A DNA stretch of 64,000 bases from Ceratobasidium sp. AG-K (GCA_037039685.1 JAWNGF010000012.1:1240001-1304000), one strand, 5' to 3'; counted from the first letter of the stretch, positions 1 through 12,108 are shown. Numbers and translations: made by a program. The notes: generated by a model from the sequence alone, not told the origin.

Positions 1-294
1 CCCATAATTGCAATGCTACATTATGAACGTTCTACTGGTAATGCATCGATCTCATAAGTGGCCAGTAGAGAAAATGTATTGTCAGCTTCGGCCACCGATA
101 GCTATACTGCAGAACCGCCATTGATTGGCATTTATCTGGGTATATACGTAGCACCATTAAAGTTTCAAGTGTTTTGACACAGGGGGGTTGAGCTGATTTG
201 TGGCTCCTAAGGCCTATGATGATAATTCCTTTCTTCGAGTGCTCGTGTTTGTTTACACGGATAGATTATATACAAGTCGCAGGTAAGCAATTTC
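1..294. other. Downstream flank of ERG24, no gene seen
   Basis: AT-rich sequence beyond the ERG24 stop codon. No convincing exon or RNA gene on either strand. It presumably carries the ERG24 3' UTR and terminator, but no specific signal stands out. Confidence 0.4.
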
Positions 295-3200
295 CTAGTA
301 AACATAGGGAACAATTCTCCACGGCACGATCCGTTTGTAAGTCTCACAGTCCTTACCATACCTGAAATAAGTTTAGTCTAAACCTAGTTCGACTCACGGA
401 GAGATATACTTACTTTTTCGCGCACGCTTGGTCGTCTCGTCTCTGTCGGTGAATCAACAAAACCAGGAAGAATACGGAGTAGAAGTAGGTAATCGGCGCT
501 GCAAAGCCAGTTGGTAGGGACCACAAAGCAGCCATAACCCAGTTGCCCCTAAATTAAATCGTAGGGTTAACCGCGGTCTAGTCACGGAAACACGTTAAAA
601 GCAGCTTACAAATAATTAGGATGCTGGCACAATCCCCACCACCCACTTATCAACAACCTGGTCCCACGTTCGGTCTTGAACAAAGTCAGATCTACAGACA
701 AGTCAGCCTCCAAACTCCAACCCTTCAATAAGCTACACACTCTTTGGGTTCTTTCCGTTTCTGAAATCGTTTTTCTCATTGTTGCTGCCCCTGAAGATCC
801 AGTACCCAAGCGCGTGTACAGCAAAGACCACGCCCGTCCAGAACGGACCAAGCTCAATATGATTGAATGCGAGGTACCGTGCCTGGAGGGAGTATGTTAG
901 GGGTACCCAGGCGATACTACCAATAGACAGCATGAGCCCAAATCCATCCGAGGTGATGTCCATCGTAGTGAGGACAGCTTGCTGAACGACAAGTTAGTAC
1001 TGGACAAAAAATAGGACAATAGCAGTAACTACCACTGTGGACCCCAGACTTCCGGATCGTCCAGGGGCGACCCTCGGATCGTCCAAAAATCCGGGGGAAA
1101 AGTCCGCAGATGTCTGTCGACGGACCCCCGGATTCGATATCCGGAACCTCGGACGGCCCGAATCGCCACCGGGTCCCCGACCTTTCTTCCGGACGTGCAG
1201 GTTACCCTCGGATGGGTTTGCTGGTGGTCGGTCGGCCACCCTCGGACTGTTCGGAAGTTTTAGGGGGGTGTATCGAGTGGAGTGTACACTAGTTCTATTA
1301 GTGATTGTAAATGTAATTACATCTTTTCTAGTCCTAGGGGGTGTCGTATTAGCTGACTGGGACCGCATGATACGCTCGAATAAGTGCGACAAGTATTCAC
1401 ATACCTTGTATTTACTCAGCGCCCGAGCTTCGATCGATAATCCACCACTTGTTGCCGTCGCGAATGCGCCCAATAGCACATTTGATGTTGTCTGCGTCGA
1501 CGACTTCTCCACTTGAAAGCTGACCTTCGTAAGAAACTACAGTGTACTCGTACGAAGTATTGACTTCGGTTCGGGCCTCCAGAATCAACGCCAGCAAAAG
1601 AGTCTGAACGTAGTTGCTGGGGTTGATGGCGGAGTTGGGTGGAATGGGAAGTGCGAAGAGGTGCTGAAGTTGTCCATAAAAGGACTGTAGAATAAAGTCG
1701 GGGGGTGCATTCGGAATACGGGCAAGTCGATCAACCTCGAGCTTGTACTGTTTTATTTTAGAATTGGCTGATTATTCAAGTTGAAAATAAGAATCTTACC
1801 CGAACAAAAGATGCATCGCGCCCGTCCTCTCGTAGCTTATGGTACCCGCGTGCGTGGATCAAATCGCCTCCATTGATGATGCGCATTCGTCCCCATTGCA
1901 TAACAGACGCTGGAACGTACGCCTTGGCTGCTGGAAAGGCGATTTCGTACGCCGTTACTAGGTATTTGGTGATTTTTCAACGCAGCGGCTCTGTTACCGT
2001 CAATTGCTTGGAGCGTGGAGTCAACAGCACGCAAGCGGGGTCTAAATTGTTTCCGGGTGTAAGAAATAATGGAATTAATTGTTGAACTACTTACAGTCTG
2101 GAAGCTGATCCCCCTCGACCGCCTGACCTTCATCTTCAGCATCCCTCGCATCTCTTGGGTGGCGAAGCACGATTGTATCGTGGAGGTCGTACACCTCGCG
2201 AATGACTCGAAGCTGGGCACAGTCTAGGATTTGCCGTGCGATGTTTGCCGAGTAGTACCGCCGGCTTCGGACTGACGCCCCAATGAAGCTGCAGTATCGC
2301 TCCATTGGAAAGGCCCAATACGCCTAGACCGGTCCTAAGAACTCAATCGAGTCAGCGATATGCAATAGGTAATGGACGTTTACCGGGCATGTCTGTAGTC
2401 GATCAGCACTGTATTGGTAGTATATCCTATTTGATAATAAGTTACTGCGCGACGAGTCTTTGTATGCATTCACATACCACTCATAATCCTCAATCCATTT
2501 AGCAAACCCGTTGCATATTGTAGGAATGTCGTCCCTAGAGATAAAACGGCTGATGCACATTTTAACCAAGGTGACAAGGTGGACAAAGTGAGTATAGTAT
2601 GTTCGCTTAGTAAAGCAACGTCGCAGTAAACAAGGGGCAAGTTGAGTTGCAAAAAGCATCCAGGATTTGGCAATAAAGTGGCTGCGCTTATTAAGGTTGG
2701 GAATGCGACATCCAAATACAGAGGGGATTGTGCAGCCCAAATCTTCACATAGATCCCCAACAAGGGCCCACATTACCAAGTCAATCTGGTAGGTTTCTTT
2801 ACCATTGTCAATGCTGTTAAAGTTGTTGGTCCATAATTTGACAAGCTGAGGGATTAAGTTAATCCAGACCATATGCATTACCTTGACAGGGAATGATGCC
2901 AGAATACTGATCAACAAGAGTTTAGCAAGCAAGGTGACACCTTTGACACCATAGGTTGTCGCCAGTCTGGAGCATGCGTGCTTATTTGGTGTTTGGAGTA
3001 CCTTGTACCCTTGCTCCACGGTCTCTGTATGCGTTTGGAGAGGTAAGTCCAAAGGGTTTGTTGTTGTTCTGTTGGGTTGACGCAAGGCACAATACATATG
3101 CATGCCTCCCTTGGCAGTCTGACCGGAAATCGCCTTGTGCATACAGAATTGGCAAAGTAACTTAGCGTTATGACCCAGGAATTCAAGTACCTTGGTGATT

Positions 3201-6200
3201 ACTGGTTTGTTGCCAAAGACCGCCAGAAGATGTGCATGTAGTAAAAAAACCTCTTCATGGAGCATATCAACAGCTTCGACTCCTGTGGCTAATTTGATTA
3301 GTTCGTCGATTAGGGGCTGTAGGAAAGAATTGATGTCCTTAGGGGAATGTGGGCCAGGTATCATGCCAACACATATGATGTTCTCAAGGAGATTTCGTAT
3401 TTTGGGCGGAAAATTGTAGTTTATCAGGATTATTGGCCAACAAGTATCTTTTTGACACTTGAAGGGACAAAGGCCGTTGATCAAAAGGCCAAATGCAAGC
3501 TCCTGGCGGTCCTGAAAGTGATAGTAGGCCTGTTTCTCATTGTTTATTGTCACCTTGGTATGTTTCAGTTTTTTGTATTGTGTGCCAGCAAAAATTTTGT
3601 CTATATTGCCCAATCATTGATAGTTTGCATGGTAATTGAGCTTCTTGCAGGTCAATTTATTACAAAATAGTGCAAGAACTTGGGGAATGGTGGGAACATA
3701 GGAAAATACAGAGTATGGTTGGCTGGCGGGATTCAGTTGAGGGGCTTTGCAGTAAGGGCATTCCTGTAAGTCACCTAGATAGCCGGTATAACAGACGCAA
3801 GAGTTCTTGCAGCAATGATATTTGACAGGTGACAGTGCAGAAAGGGACAGCATCTGTGCACGCACCAATTTAAGCGATTGTAAACTTCCATGGGACTGTT
3901 TGTGGATGAATGCATCTTGCATTGCTTTGTAACTATGTACAGTCGGCTTATGCTGGACTATGAATTTAAATGAAAGTATATTGTCTAAGATATCTGGGGT
4001 AATTGAAAGCAACGCTAAATATTATAAAACTTAGCTAGACTAGTATCAAGCATGCAAAGCAACTCACTGTTCTTTGCTGCATCTAATGTGAACCCTGCCC
4101 GCAGTTGCGCCTTGGGGGAAAGACCGCCCGTTGCTGGTTTATATCCTTTGTTTCCCAGGTTTGATGCGTCGGATCCTGGGTGTCCAACAGTCGATGCTGA
4201 ATCACTGTTGGAGAGGTCGGTTGAGTTCGTTATAGTTTGATTGCCAAACTCTGTATGTGGATGGGCACGCATTACCTGTGCCCAGACAGGTGTCAGATCA
4301 ACTGCCAGTATAGGATCTGGCTCTGGCAGCTTGTAGGTGATAGGGAATGGTGGATCTGGGGGTCCAGGGGAGCTATTGAACATTGGGTGCATGCCCGGCT
4401 CGGACCAAGCAACAGCAGATCCACGACACACGTTGAGCAATTCTCTACTAGATAAACGTCAACAAATGCTCTTGCTGGATTCATGTATATTAGCAAAATA
4501 AATATTAGTTTATAGTCAAGCGGGCTGCTCACCGTATCCTTGCCAGACACTCATCCAAACTGGGACGCTTTTTTCGCCAGATTCCCTGAAGGTGACGCTT
4601 CCGTGTCTCAGTTGTGACTGGCTTAGTGCACCTGCTGCATGGGCAGGGCACTTTCCGTTTTCCCATTGTCACGGCGGAGGGTGTATGCAAGGGAGGCGGA
4701 AATTTTTGGGTTGTGGCAGTGGGTTGCCACTTAAGCACCAGTGGGTGTATATATACAAGCCAGTTCTGTGTGCGCATCCCCCCTTGCTCCCAACCACCCC
4801 CTTGCTCCTGACACCCGTTGTTTGACCGCCTCCAATTGATTCGGCACATTATTTAACTCAAGGTAATTCTCCTTCCTTGTTCTAAATATATGGTTTTTGT
4901 CACTTACTCTGAACCACCATCTACCCCGACATAGCATTCATTTGGCACTTGCCTGCCGAATCCCCCATTCTCAAATTCTTTTGTCATAACTGGTATGTAA
5001 AAGATCTCCTTACATGTTATCTAGTCATTTGACACGCTCTGATGCGTCTGTTCACACATTTATCTTATTTATAGCGCATTTATCATGCCACCGGCAAATC
5101 CTCCCAATGCCGGCGCCACATCAAAGTCTGGCACCAGCAACGGACTTTGCGGTGATGTGATACACGTGGCGAATGGCAGTAAGTATGATCGGTTCTCATC
5201 TCCGATCTCGTGGCTGATCACAATTGGGTCTAGCAACAGTCGAATACATCAGGAACAACACCACCATTGAGATTGTGCGCGCCAACAGCACCGTCGAGAG
5301 GTACCAAATCCTTCCAAAACCCAAGGACCCGACAAAATGCATACTTGAGGAGGAGCTACGGTGCAAGGGTCCCAAAGCCGTCTGGACCCACAGCCAGTAC
5401 CTGGACTTCCAGGTAGGTCCGATTCACTCTGATTTTGGTTAGCGCTAATTTCATCTAGACCAAGGTCCAAACCAATACAACAACCGCACTCAAAGGAAAT
5501 ACAAACATTAAATTGAAGGATTGTCCCTTACAGGCAAGGCTTGATGTCTTCAACGCTGTAAGTCCATTATTTTTGTCATGATCACTTGACAGTCATCTGC
5601 CTTTACAGCTTAAACATGAATACCTGTACTTCTTTCGATTCGCGAACGACTGGGCCGGCCAGGAGCTCATGCGGCGCGTGCTTGAAACAAGCGCAACCAC
5701 AAAAGAAACAAGACTGTCGAGAAACAGGCCGAGGCTGCCGAGCGAAAGGCAAAGGCGAAGGGCAAGCAACCCGTGACTGGTAAGAAGAAGGGCGATTGGG
5801 CTCCCTCGACTGTGACTGGCGCCTCGGATACGCAAGGTAAGTTTTATTCAATCCTCTATTTACATTTTATCGACTCCTGTTTAGCTAACAGAGCTGGCCC
5901 GAGCAACTCCAAGCGCACGGCTACCCCCGGTCCGCCGTCCAAACACCACGAGCCGAACAAAGATGAGGACGACGTGAATAGCAACAAGGAAGTCGAGCGT
6001 CACGAGGTACCCAGTCGCCTCAAGGCGCGTCCCAAGGTGTGTGTGTGAATGCGCCGACAATTTGAAATTGCTATTCTAACCCTAACATGACAGATGCTCA
6101 AGCGCGTCGAGAGCACCGACTCCGAGGCCAATCAAGCGCCTGGCACTGAAAAGCCAGCCTCGCCGGTCACAAGCACCGTTGGACGCACAAGCAGCCCTGG

Positions 6201-9200
6201 ACCGTCGCAGGTAAGCTATCATTAAGTCGGTTATATTCTCCTTATTCGATCCTAATATGATTTTAGGATACTACGGACGATGTTGACGCAGGCGACAAGT
6301 CCTCCAAGGTATGTATAATTCTATACAACCTTCCCAAAATGATTCTGATAGCAACTTAGAAACGCAAGACTCCAGACACGGAGGAAGCAATCGACTCTGA
6401 GGACGATGCGCCAGTTAAAGTGGTAAAGGTGAGTGTTCAATACTATATTTAGTTAATTTACTGACGCCGTCTTGGTAGAAAACCAAGACCTTGGAGGGAA
6501 ACCGCAAGGAAAGCGAAATCGCTACGCCCGTTGAAGTGCCAGCTCCGCCTGCGCTGGTAGCCAATAATGGCAAAAAGAAGGTGAGTCTTTCCCTCAACCA
6601 GCGGCATACCTACTTACCATTTCACTAGAACCAAAAAGCCCCGGCGGTCGAGCCCGACGATCCTATGGACTCGGAAAGCGAAGAGGCGCCGCCTTTGACC
6701 AAAAAGGGCAAGGCGACCAAGGTAAGTGATTGCGCCAGCGCATTTCTGCCTAACTAACGGCACCGAACAGAAGCAGAAAGTCACTCCGATCCAGGAAGAG
6801 GAAAGCGATGTCGATGAGGACACCCCGGACACGGTTGTCCCACCGCCCGCCACTAACGTGACCAACAACAAGGCATGTATTCACATTAATCGATAAGAAT
6901 ACATTACTAACAATCAATACAAGGAAAAGGGAGCAGCGAAAGACGGACAGAAGGTCGCGCCGGTCGCCACTGGAACGAAGGGAAACAAGGTAAGATTAAG
7001 ATACCTGGCCTTACCGTCGCTCACCAGCTTTTGTAGAAACGCAAGGCGCCCGAGCCCGAGGCCAATTCCTCAGACTTGTCTGAAGTCGAGGATGGAGGCG
7101 AGGTTGAGGACAAGTCCAAAGACAAGTCCGAAAGCGAACTCGAAGAGGTCGAGGAGCCCGTCGCATCTAAACCAAAGGGCAAGAACGTAGGGTCGGCCGC
7201 GGGTGGGGAGGGGGCTGGCGACGCAAGGGAGCCGGTAAGCCCCGCCCAGCATCATTGTGTGCGTGTCTGACCCCAAATCACAGGCAAAACTCGTCCAGCA
7301 AGACTCCTGGGATGCCGACTACTCCGCGCAAGTTACGGAGCTCGCCAAGAACTTGACCCCGGCGCAAAAGCGAGCAGCGACTATCGCCGCGAAGAATGCC
7401 CGTGCCACCGCCGATAAGGCTGCCCAAGTCGCCCAGCTCGCCGCCGAGAAGGCCGCTCAACTGGCCCAGGCTGCCGCCGGGCTCGACGCCCCACAGCCGA
7501 AGCGACGTAAAAACGCCCGCACCAAAGCGCCCGCCCCGACGAAGACTCTCGACGCCAAGAAGGAGCTCGTCGAGTCGGTTATCAAACACACCCGGTAAGA
7601 TTTTAATATACTTTGCACAAGTCCCAATAACGACTTTGTCTTAGTACAAGGTCGGGTGCTAGTCGCGCCTAAGGGCCCAACCGACCCACTTTCAGCCCCG
7701 ATTGCTCCATCTTATGGACTTACTTCGTTTCTCGTTCACATTATGGTATGTTTGCATTTTTGGGCGTTTTATCATGTTCACGCTGAATTGCCTTCTACTC
7801 TAGCTTTTTTCGCTTTCTGTGTAGATTTATTTATATGCTTTTACCATCCCCCAGACGATCCGCGACAAGCTCCTGGACCTATCGCGCTTTACCCTCGGAT
7901 TCCCACGGACGCCCCCGATTTGTATTTCCATTCGCATAGCTTCAACTGGCCCATCCTAGATTTTCTTTCGGACTCTCCCGGCTTTCCTTTCGGATCCCCC
8001 GTATGTTACCCCCGGACTTCCCCCACAACGCACTTTTCCTACGGACTCGCTGGTCTTTTCCTACGGACCATCCGAATATATTAATCGGATCGTATTAGTG
8101 TGTATTTACAATGTTATTCGTATTATAAAATTTGTACACTTATTCGAGAGTGACTTGCGAACAATCCGGGAGAAGTGGGTAGTCGGCAAACCCAGACGGG
8201 GAAGAAAATCCCGGACTGTCCGGACCTCCGGACCGTCCGCGGGTCCGGATTTTGCCGCCAGTCCGGAGGAAAGTCCCTATGGCCCGCCATAGTGCACCAC
8301 GCCGGACTTTTTCCCCGGACGGTCCCGGGGCCACTCGCGGATTTTCTGCCCCCGGATCGTCCGGAAGTGGGGGGTCCACAGTGTACCTCATTGTAAAGTG
8401 CATCTACGACATATAGTCCCTGAAAAAGGAGCACGAGAATCATAGAGTCTGTGGGGTACCAGCTGCTACGAGAGGTGAGCTGCTTGCAAGCAGAGCTAAG
8501 ATTGCAGAGGGCCCAGAGGATCATACCTGGGCGCAGCTCGACGAAGGACTTGATATCGAAGGACCCAATCGAAGGATTGAGTTCGCGTCCTATGAACCAC
8601 TGACAAGGTATTGTTATCAATTATTATTTGCGGGTATGATGCCAAGACGATGGTACGCACGTTGTAGACGACGTTCCCCGAGTTACCGCCCAATGCAAGA
8701 AGGCGCGATCCCTCATCTCGAGTCGACATAAGGTAGCAGTACGTTGCGTGAATGACAGAGTTCATGATGGCCGCAGTACATATACCAATCCAATGGTCGT
8801 AGATGAAAGTAAACCCTTGAGGCCCAAAAGCGAGAATATAGGCTGCCGCGAGCCCAAGATTGAGAACGAGTGTGGAGTAGCCTAAGTGTAGTTTAGCCAG
8901 CCATCCATCATACAATTCACAGGACTTACCATTCATCTTATAGTATTTTCGCCCTCCGGTACGTAGCTCGGTTCCTGCTACCCATTTGCCTGGCAGAAAA
9001 TACCACGCAGCAAGCAGGAAGGCGTACCAGGCGTAGTAAGCTGCCGCAGCCTTGCGGTCAAACAGGCTCTTCAGCCAGTCAGTATCGGTAATGGCGCGAA
9101 AAACTCAAATGGGAGCGACCCGAGCGAAGGGGAACAGCTATTGGACGCCGAGCAGTTGAGGTGCAGCGCATAGATGATGACCGGTGTGGCTGTAGAGATG

Positions 9201-9262
9201 ACTGCAGCACCGAAAGGACCAAAGAACTCGAAATGAGTTGTTTGGGGATTGCGAGTGGACAT
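295..9262 (-). CDS. ERG24: Sterol C-14 reductase with a CACTA transposon in one intron
   Basis: Reduces the C14-C15 double bond of sterol intermediates in ergosterol synthesis, in the ER membrane (family knowledge). It starts at 9262 with MSTRNPQTTHFEFFGP. Exons run 9262-8930, about 8881-8670, about 8600-8387, 981-about 737, about 673-607, about 548-414 and about 370-295. Family signatures are GGNSGN, GRELNPSIGSFDIKSF, MDITSDGFG with SLQARYL, ALGYWIFR, GWWGLCQHPNYL, and the C-terminus PWRIVPYVY. The 8386-982 intron, originally about 51 nt, now holds the transposon right after its first three bases, so no coding sequence is lost. One oddity is a run of five A at 9099-9103 where six would keep the frame between FEFF and the downstream AITDTDWLKS. 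This is either a frameshift mutation or a sequence error. If that base is restored, function depends on whether the 7.4-kb intron is spliced. Confidence 0.9.
1033..1056 (+). repeat. Left terminal inverted repeat of CACTA copy A
   Basis: CACTGTGGACCCC, two differing bases, then ACTTCCGGA. It pairs with the reverse complement at 8360-8383. The same end recurs, inverted, as the right end of copy B (to 34375). Confidence 0.9.
1057..1300. repeat. Subterminal CCGGA/TCCGG-rich repeats, transposase side
   Basis: Dense short direct and inverted motifs such as CCGGATCGTCC, CCGGGGG, TCGGACG and CCCTCGGA. In En/Spm elements the subterminal repeats bind TnpA, and a binding role here is inferred. The same block is present and nearly unchanged in copy B at 34108-34351. 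Confidence 0.7.
1412..4666 (-). pseudogene. Tnp2-type CACTA transposase, copy A, two nonsense mutations
   Basis: Starts at 4666 with MGKRKVPCPCSRC, a C-x-C-x2-C start typical of fungal Tnp2 transposases. Exon 1 ends near 4536. Later exons carry a proline-rich stretch and the Tnp2 core (NYNFPPKIRNLLENI, PGPHSPKDINSFLQPLIDEL, FCMHKAISG), and the last exon ends at 1412. Aligned codon for codon with copy B (position B = 35408 minus position A), copy A has CGA to TGA at 3616-3614 and TGG to TAG at 2326-2324. Many missense changes of the R to H/Q/C, E to K, D to N and S to L kind fit CpG transitions. It is therefore a decayed gene rather than an active transposase. The 1412-2320 part is much less mutated than the rest. 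Confidence 0.88.
4667..5084. promoter_or_regulatory. Divergent promoter inside CACTA copy A
   Basis: A 418-bp gap between the transposase start (-) and the accessory gene start (+). It is AT-rich with TATA-like stretches near 4746-4753 and 4886-4891. A shared bidirectional promoter is inferred from the layout only. Confidence 0.4.
5085..7672 (+). CDS. CACTA accessory protein, K/E-rich and multi-exon (TnpA-like position)
   Basis: Begins MPPANPPNAGATSKSG. Two early exons encode a folded-looking part (EYIRNNTTIEIVRANSTVE, EEELRCKGPKAVWTHSQYLD, LKHEYLYFFRFANDWAGQEL). These are followed by about nine short exons rich in Lys, Glu, Asp and Pro, and an alanine-rich helix (QVTELAKNLTPAQKRAA). The end is a short exon ending ASRA at 7672. 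Many exons end in Lys at the donor and begin with Lys-Arg-Lys or a similar triplet. No known enzyme domain is visible. Position in the element suggests a DNA-binding or regulatory partner of the transposase, and its composition suggests nuclear localisation. One missing A near 5705-5709 breaks the frame between TSATTKE and the downstream KTVEKQAEAAERK. CpG sites here are not depleted, unlike in the neighbouring transposase. Confidence 0.72.
7673..8359. repeat. Right subterminal region of CACTA copy A
   Basis: Pyrimidine-rich sequence with recurrent CCCGGACTT, TACGGAC and TCGGAT motifs from about 7880 to 8060. A short AT-rich tract (8085-8150) follows, then a very dense block of CCGGAC/GTCCGG motifs (8160-8359). 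The layout matches subterminal repeats of CACTA elements. I see no real gene, and open frames here are read-through of the repeats. Confidence 0.6.
8360..8383 (-). repeat. Right terminal inverted repeat of CACTA copy A
   Basis: Reverse complement reads CACTGTGGACCCC, two differing bases, then ACTTCCGGA, matching the left end. The duplicated target TAC follows directly at 8384-8386. Confidence 0.9.
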
Positions 9263-9874
9263 GGTGATGAGATATTCAGCATAGGTTGGCGAGCCATATA
9301 TATTAACACGCTCTAAGCTCGTACGATATGTCAACTTACGATGCTGGCAGCAGGATTTCGCGTCAACAATAATATTTAGTCATCTTATACACGTATCAAA
9401 ACAGTCGTGCGATGTCCAACGCCCCTTGTATTCCGGTTGACATGTAAGATAATCGAGAGGTTTCATTGGCTGCAAATCACCAAGTTTGCAATTGTGGTCG
9501 TTCGACTGGCGATACGCTTGTCTGGCCGGCTCGTTCTGTCATTCCGGGATTATGTAATATTGTGCTGTGCACAAGTCTCATTGCCCACTCGAAGGGCGTA
9601 AAGTAGCCCATCGGTAGGAACAGTTTAGTGTCACGTACAAAGAATGATCAAATTGTTGCTGATAACCCTGACTGCAATCGGTACTACTAATCCAGCAACC
9701 TCCACAGACACCGATCTGATCCAGTGGAACAGTGGGGCGCGGTATTAGCAGCCGAACCATACGCAGAACATCTGAGCATCTACATACCCAATCAGATTTA
9801 GGTACATGAAACATTGGAGATAGGAATCCCTGGAGGAATACCAGATGCCCCCCCTCCGTATGAGCACCGTTGTA
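9263..9874. promoter_or_regulatory. ERG24 upstream region
   Basis: About 610 bp between the ERG24 start (9262, -) and the F-box gene stop (9875, -). It should hold the ERG24 promoter. No supported exon, RNA gene or repeat. Confidence 0.4.
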
Positions 9875-11513
9875 TTAGTACTCTACGCTTGCCCTGAAAG
9901 TCGCATCCTCAATATGTCCAAGAAATGAGCACGCCTCTCCCAGAGGGATTCTAAGCGTCGACTCCTTTGACAACTGTTTCAGTACGGTTGGATCTAGCCT
10001 AAGCACTTGCAATTGGGGAACGAGGGGGAAAAGGTCAAGTATTTTGTTCTGCAAGAGTGTTGGCTGGTGTAACTATCGAGGAGATGATGACATACCATAG
10101 GCTCAAGTGGAACGTGAATATCAAGCTCCTGTACAGCAGGCGTCATTGATAAAAACTTCGCTAACGGGCCGGCTTGTATAGCTTCGTCTCTCCAATGTTT
10201 GATTACAAGTCTTCGCAGCTTGGGCAACGGCCTCTCCAATGCAGCAATAATCTGCAGATCTCGGCCCGTGTGGTCATATATACCATCAGTTATCTCGAGG
10301 CTTTCCAAGGTATTAGCGAGGCTCGAAGCAAGCACTGGCTCACAGAAAAATGCTGGAGCATCAAGGTGTGTAAGCGAGGGCAGAAGTACCGACATGTTGT
10401 TTGCATTAGTAACACGATAATAGAGATGCCTATCAGCCCATCCAGGACTAACAGTATGCAGTTTTGGATGACAGCGGAGGAAGATGTGAAGTGGACTCGG
10501 GTCGGGTGCATCAAAAAATGCGTGCCAGTTTGGAGCGATTGTGCCCAGAGCCCGAAAGGTGTGGAGATCTGGAAATGTAGGAGACCCGAGGATGCTGAAA
10601 AGTACATCGGGGAACCATATATATGCTGGACTGGCCAATTGCGCAGGTCAAGTGTAAGAGATTGGAGATTAGGACATGCCCGGAGTAGCCCGATAAGTGG
10701 TTGAAAAATAGTTGTCGTCGTACGTGAAGGCTATGGTATCAGCAACTGAGGTTAGTAGAGCGGCAACTTGATTCAAGCGGTACTTACGCAGCCGTCTAAT
10801 TGACAAAGAGAAATGCAGGAGACCTGTGAACCGGAATATTCTACTCCATTTTTCAGCCATTATAATCACTGGCAAGTTGAGAAGCATACTTAGAGTAATC
10901 CTCTAAATGCCTTCTCACTATAAACTAACAGCCCAATTACTAGGTACGTACCATAACTGCCCACCCGCCAGTTTTCATCTTCGATCGTCCACTGGAGTGA
11001 GGTCAGGCTTGGACAGGCTACTCTCAATGCCTCTGTCACCCCGTTGCGGGGCACACAGTTAGCTCCCCATGCAAAATGCTCCAATCGGTTCAACTGGAAC
11101 AAGATAGCTACAAGTCTTTCAACAGCGGCCTCTGCAAGATGTCCTTTGTAATGGACTGCGCTCTCACGGCTGTGGATGTTAAAGAAGAGCCTGCGTATGT
11201 GAGCCTGAGGAGGTAGCGAGACGTTGTTATCTTGTGACATTTGCTTTGCCAACTCCTCAAGTTGTTGTACGAGTTTCAGACATACGGTATGATATAGATA
11301 AGGGAATGCGGTTGTTTGCCAGGCTCGACAGACTAGCGACGAAGATGCGAGGTCACTCACGGGTAGGATTGACAAAGCCAGAGACAGTGTATCATAGCAC
11401 ATCATCCGAAATAACCTGGATGAATGATTGTTGACCCTCAAGGACAAGTCCGCAGCACTGCGGGAAGGTGCGAATGCAGATGCCTGATCGATTCGTTCAT
11501 CAGCTAGCTTCAA
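9875..11513 (-). CDS. F-box-like protein with leucine-rich C-terminal region
   Basis: The N-terminal exon has an F-box-like segment (ILPVSDLASSSLVCRAWQ, followed by FPYLYHTV), which links substrates to SCF ubiquitin ligases in this family. Later exons give irregular leucine-rich repeats (PSLTSLQW, LPKLRRLVIKHW, TPAVQELDIHVPL). The last intron starts GTATGT after LEPM, near 10092, and the next exon reads in frame to a stop at 9875 (PLVPQLQVLRLDP). The start could be 11513 or the inner Met of RMMCYDTLSLAL near 11405. Basidiomycetes carry large families of such genes, and the substrate cannot be told. Confidence 0.68.
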
Positions 11514-11700
11514 TCACGTGCCATTGGAACCATCCAATCCGCACTGGGACAATCACCCAGCGGAAAAATACCCACTTTTATCTGCACAGTTTCCACAGCG
11601 CAATCCCCAACTGCGTTGTTGCCGACCTACCCTTGATAGAGAAGTCGGCACCAAGCGGCGCATACACGCTGTTATTACTTCCTGAGAGTAGTTGAGTTAG

Positions 11701-12108
11701 TCAATCCTTGTCGATATTGGGGTTTCCTGGTGTCCAACAGCCCAAATTTAAGGTCCAAGGAGCACAGCCTACATCACCTAGGCTATCGCTCGTACTTATT
11801 TCGCACTTCAAGTGAATATATTCATTCGATGTCGCATCAAAAGAATTGCCCGTGAGTGCACCCAAGTTGCACCTTTCTTGTCGTAGATCTCCAGTCCAAG
11901 CTTGTGTATTCACTATCATGAATGATCCTATGCACGAGGATCCGAGAAAAGCGGAGGCCCGTCTCTCCATCGATGTTTTCCCATTGTAAACTCTTGAGAT
12001 AGGATATCCAAAGTGGGACTAACGTTTGAGGCAAGTGCGGAGAAGTTAGAAACTGCAATCTCTTACATAGAGCGATGCCGATATGGATCCATTCAAGAAA
12101 GAACCCAT
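11701..12108 (-). CDS. Small hypothetical protein
   Basis: Possible two-exon gene starting MGSFLNGSISASLY at 12108. An intron near 12066-12020 joins in frame to a 100-residue exon ending GNPNIDKD at 11701. Five or six cysteines are spread over the second half (SSCIG, RCNLG, LKCEI, GCAPW, GCWTP). There is no clear signal peptide and I do not recognise a family. It may be spurious. Confidence 0.3.

Larger units (their letters stand above)
1033..8383 (-). mobile_element. CACTA (En/Spm-like) DNA transposon, copy A, full length
   Basis: A 7,351-bp element bounded by inverted repeats beginning CACTGTGGACCCC and flanked by the 3-bp target duplication TAC (1030-1032 and 8384-8386). CACTG/CACTA termini, a 3-bp duplication and a Tnp2-type transposase together define the CACTA superfamily. 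It carries two divergent genes, the transposase on the minus strand (4666 to 1412) and a K/E-rich accessory gene on the plus strand (5085 to 7672), in the way plant En/Spm pairs TnpD with TnpA. Both ends are rich in CCGGA/TCCGG motifs. It lies in an ERG24 intron. The transposase carries two stop codons, so this copy is probably non-autonomous. Confidence 0.93.

Noticed and set aside
7656..8084. 142-codon frame at the right end of the CACTA element
   Set aside because: It is read-through of pyrimidine-rich subterminal repeats, has no domain, and lies in a part of CACTA elements that is normally non-coding.
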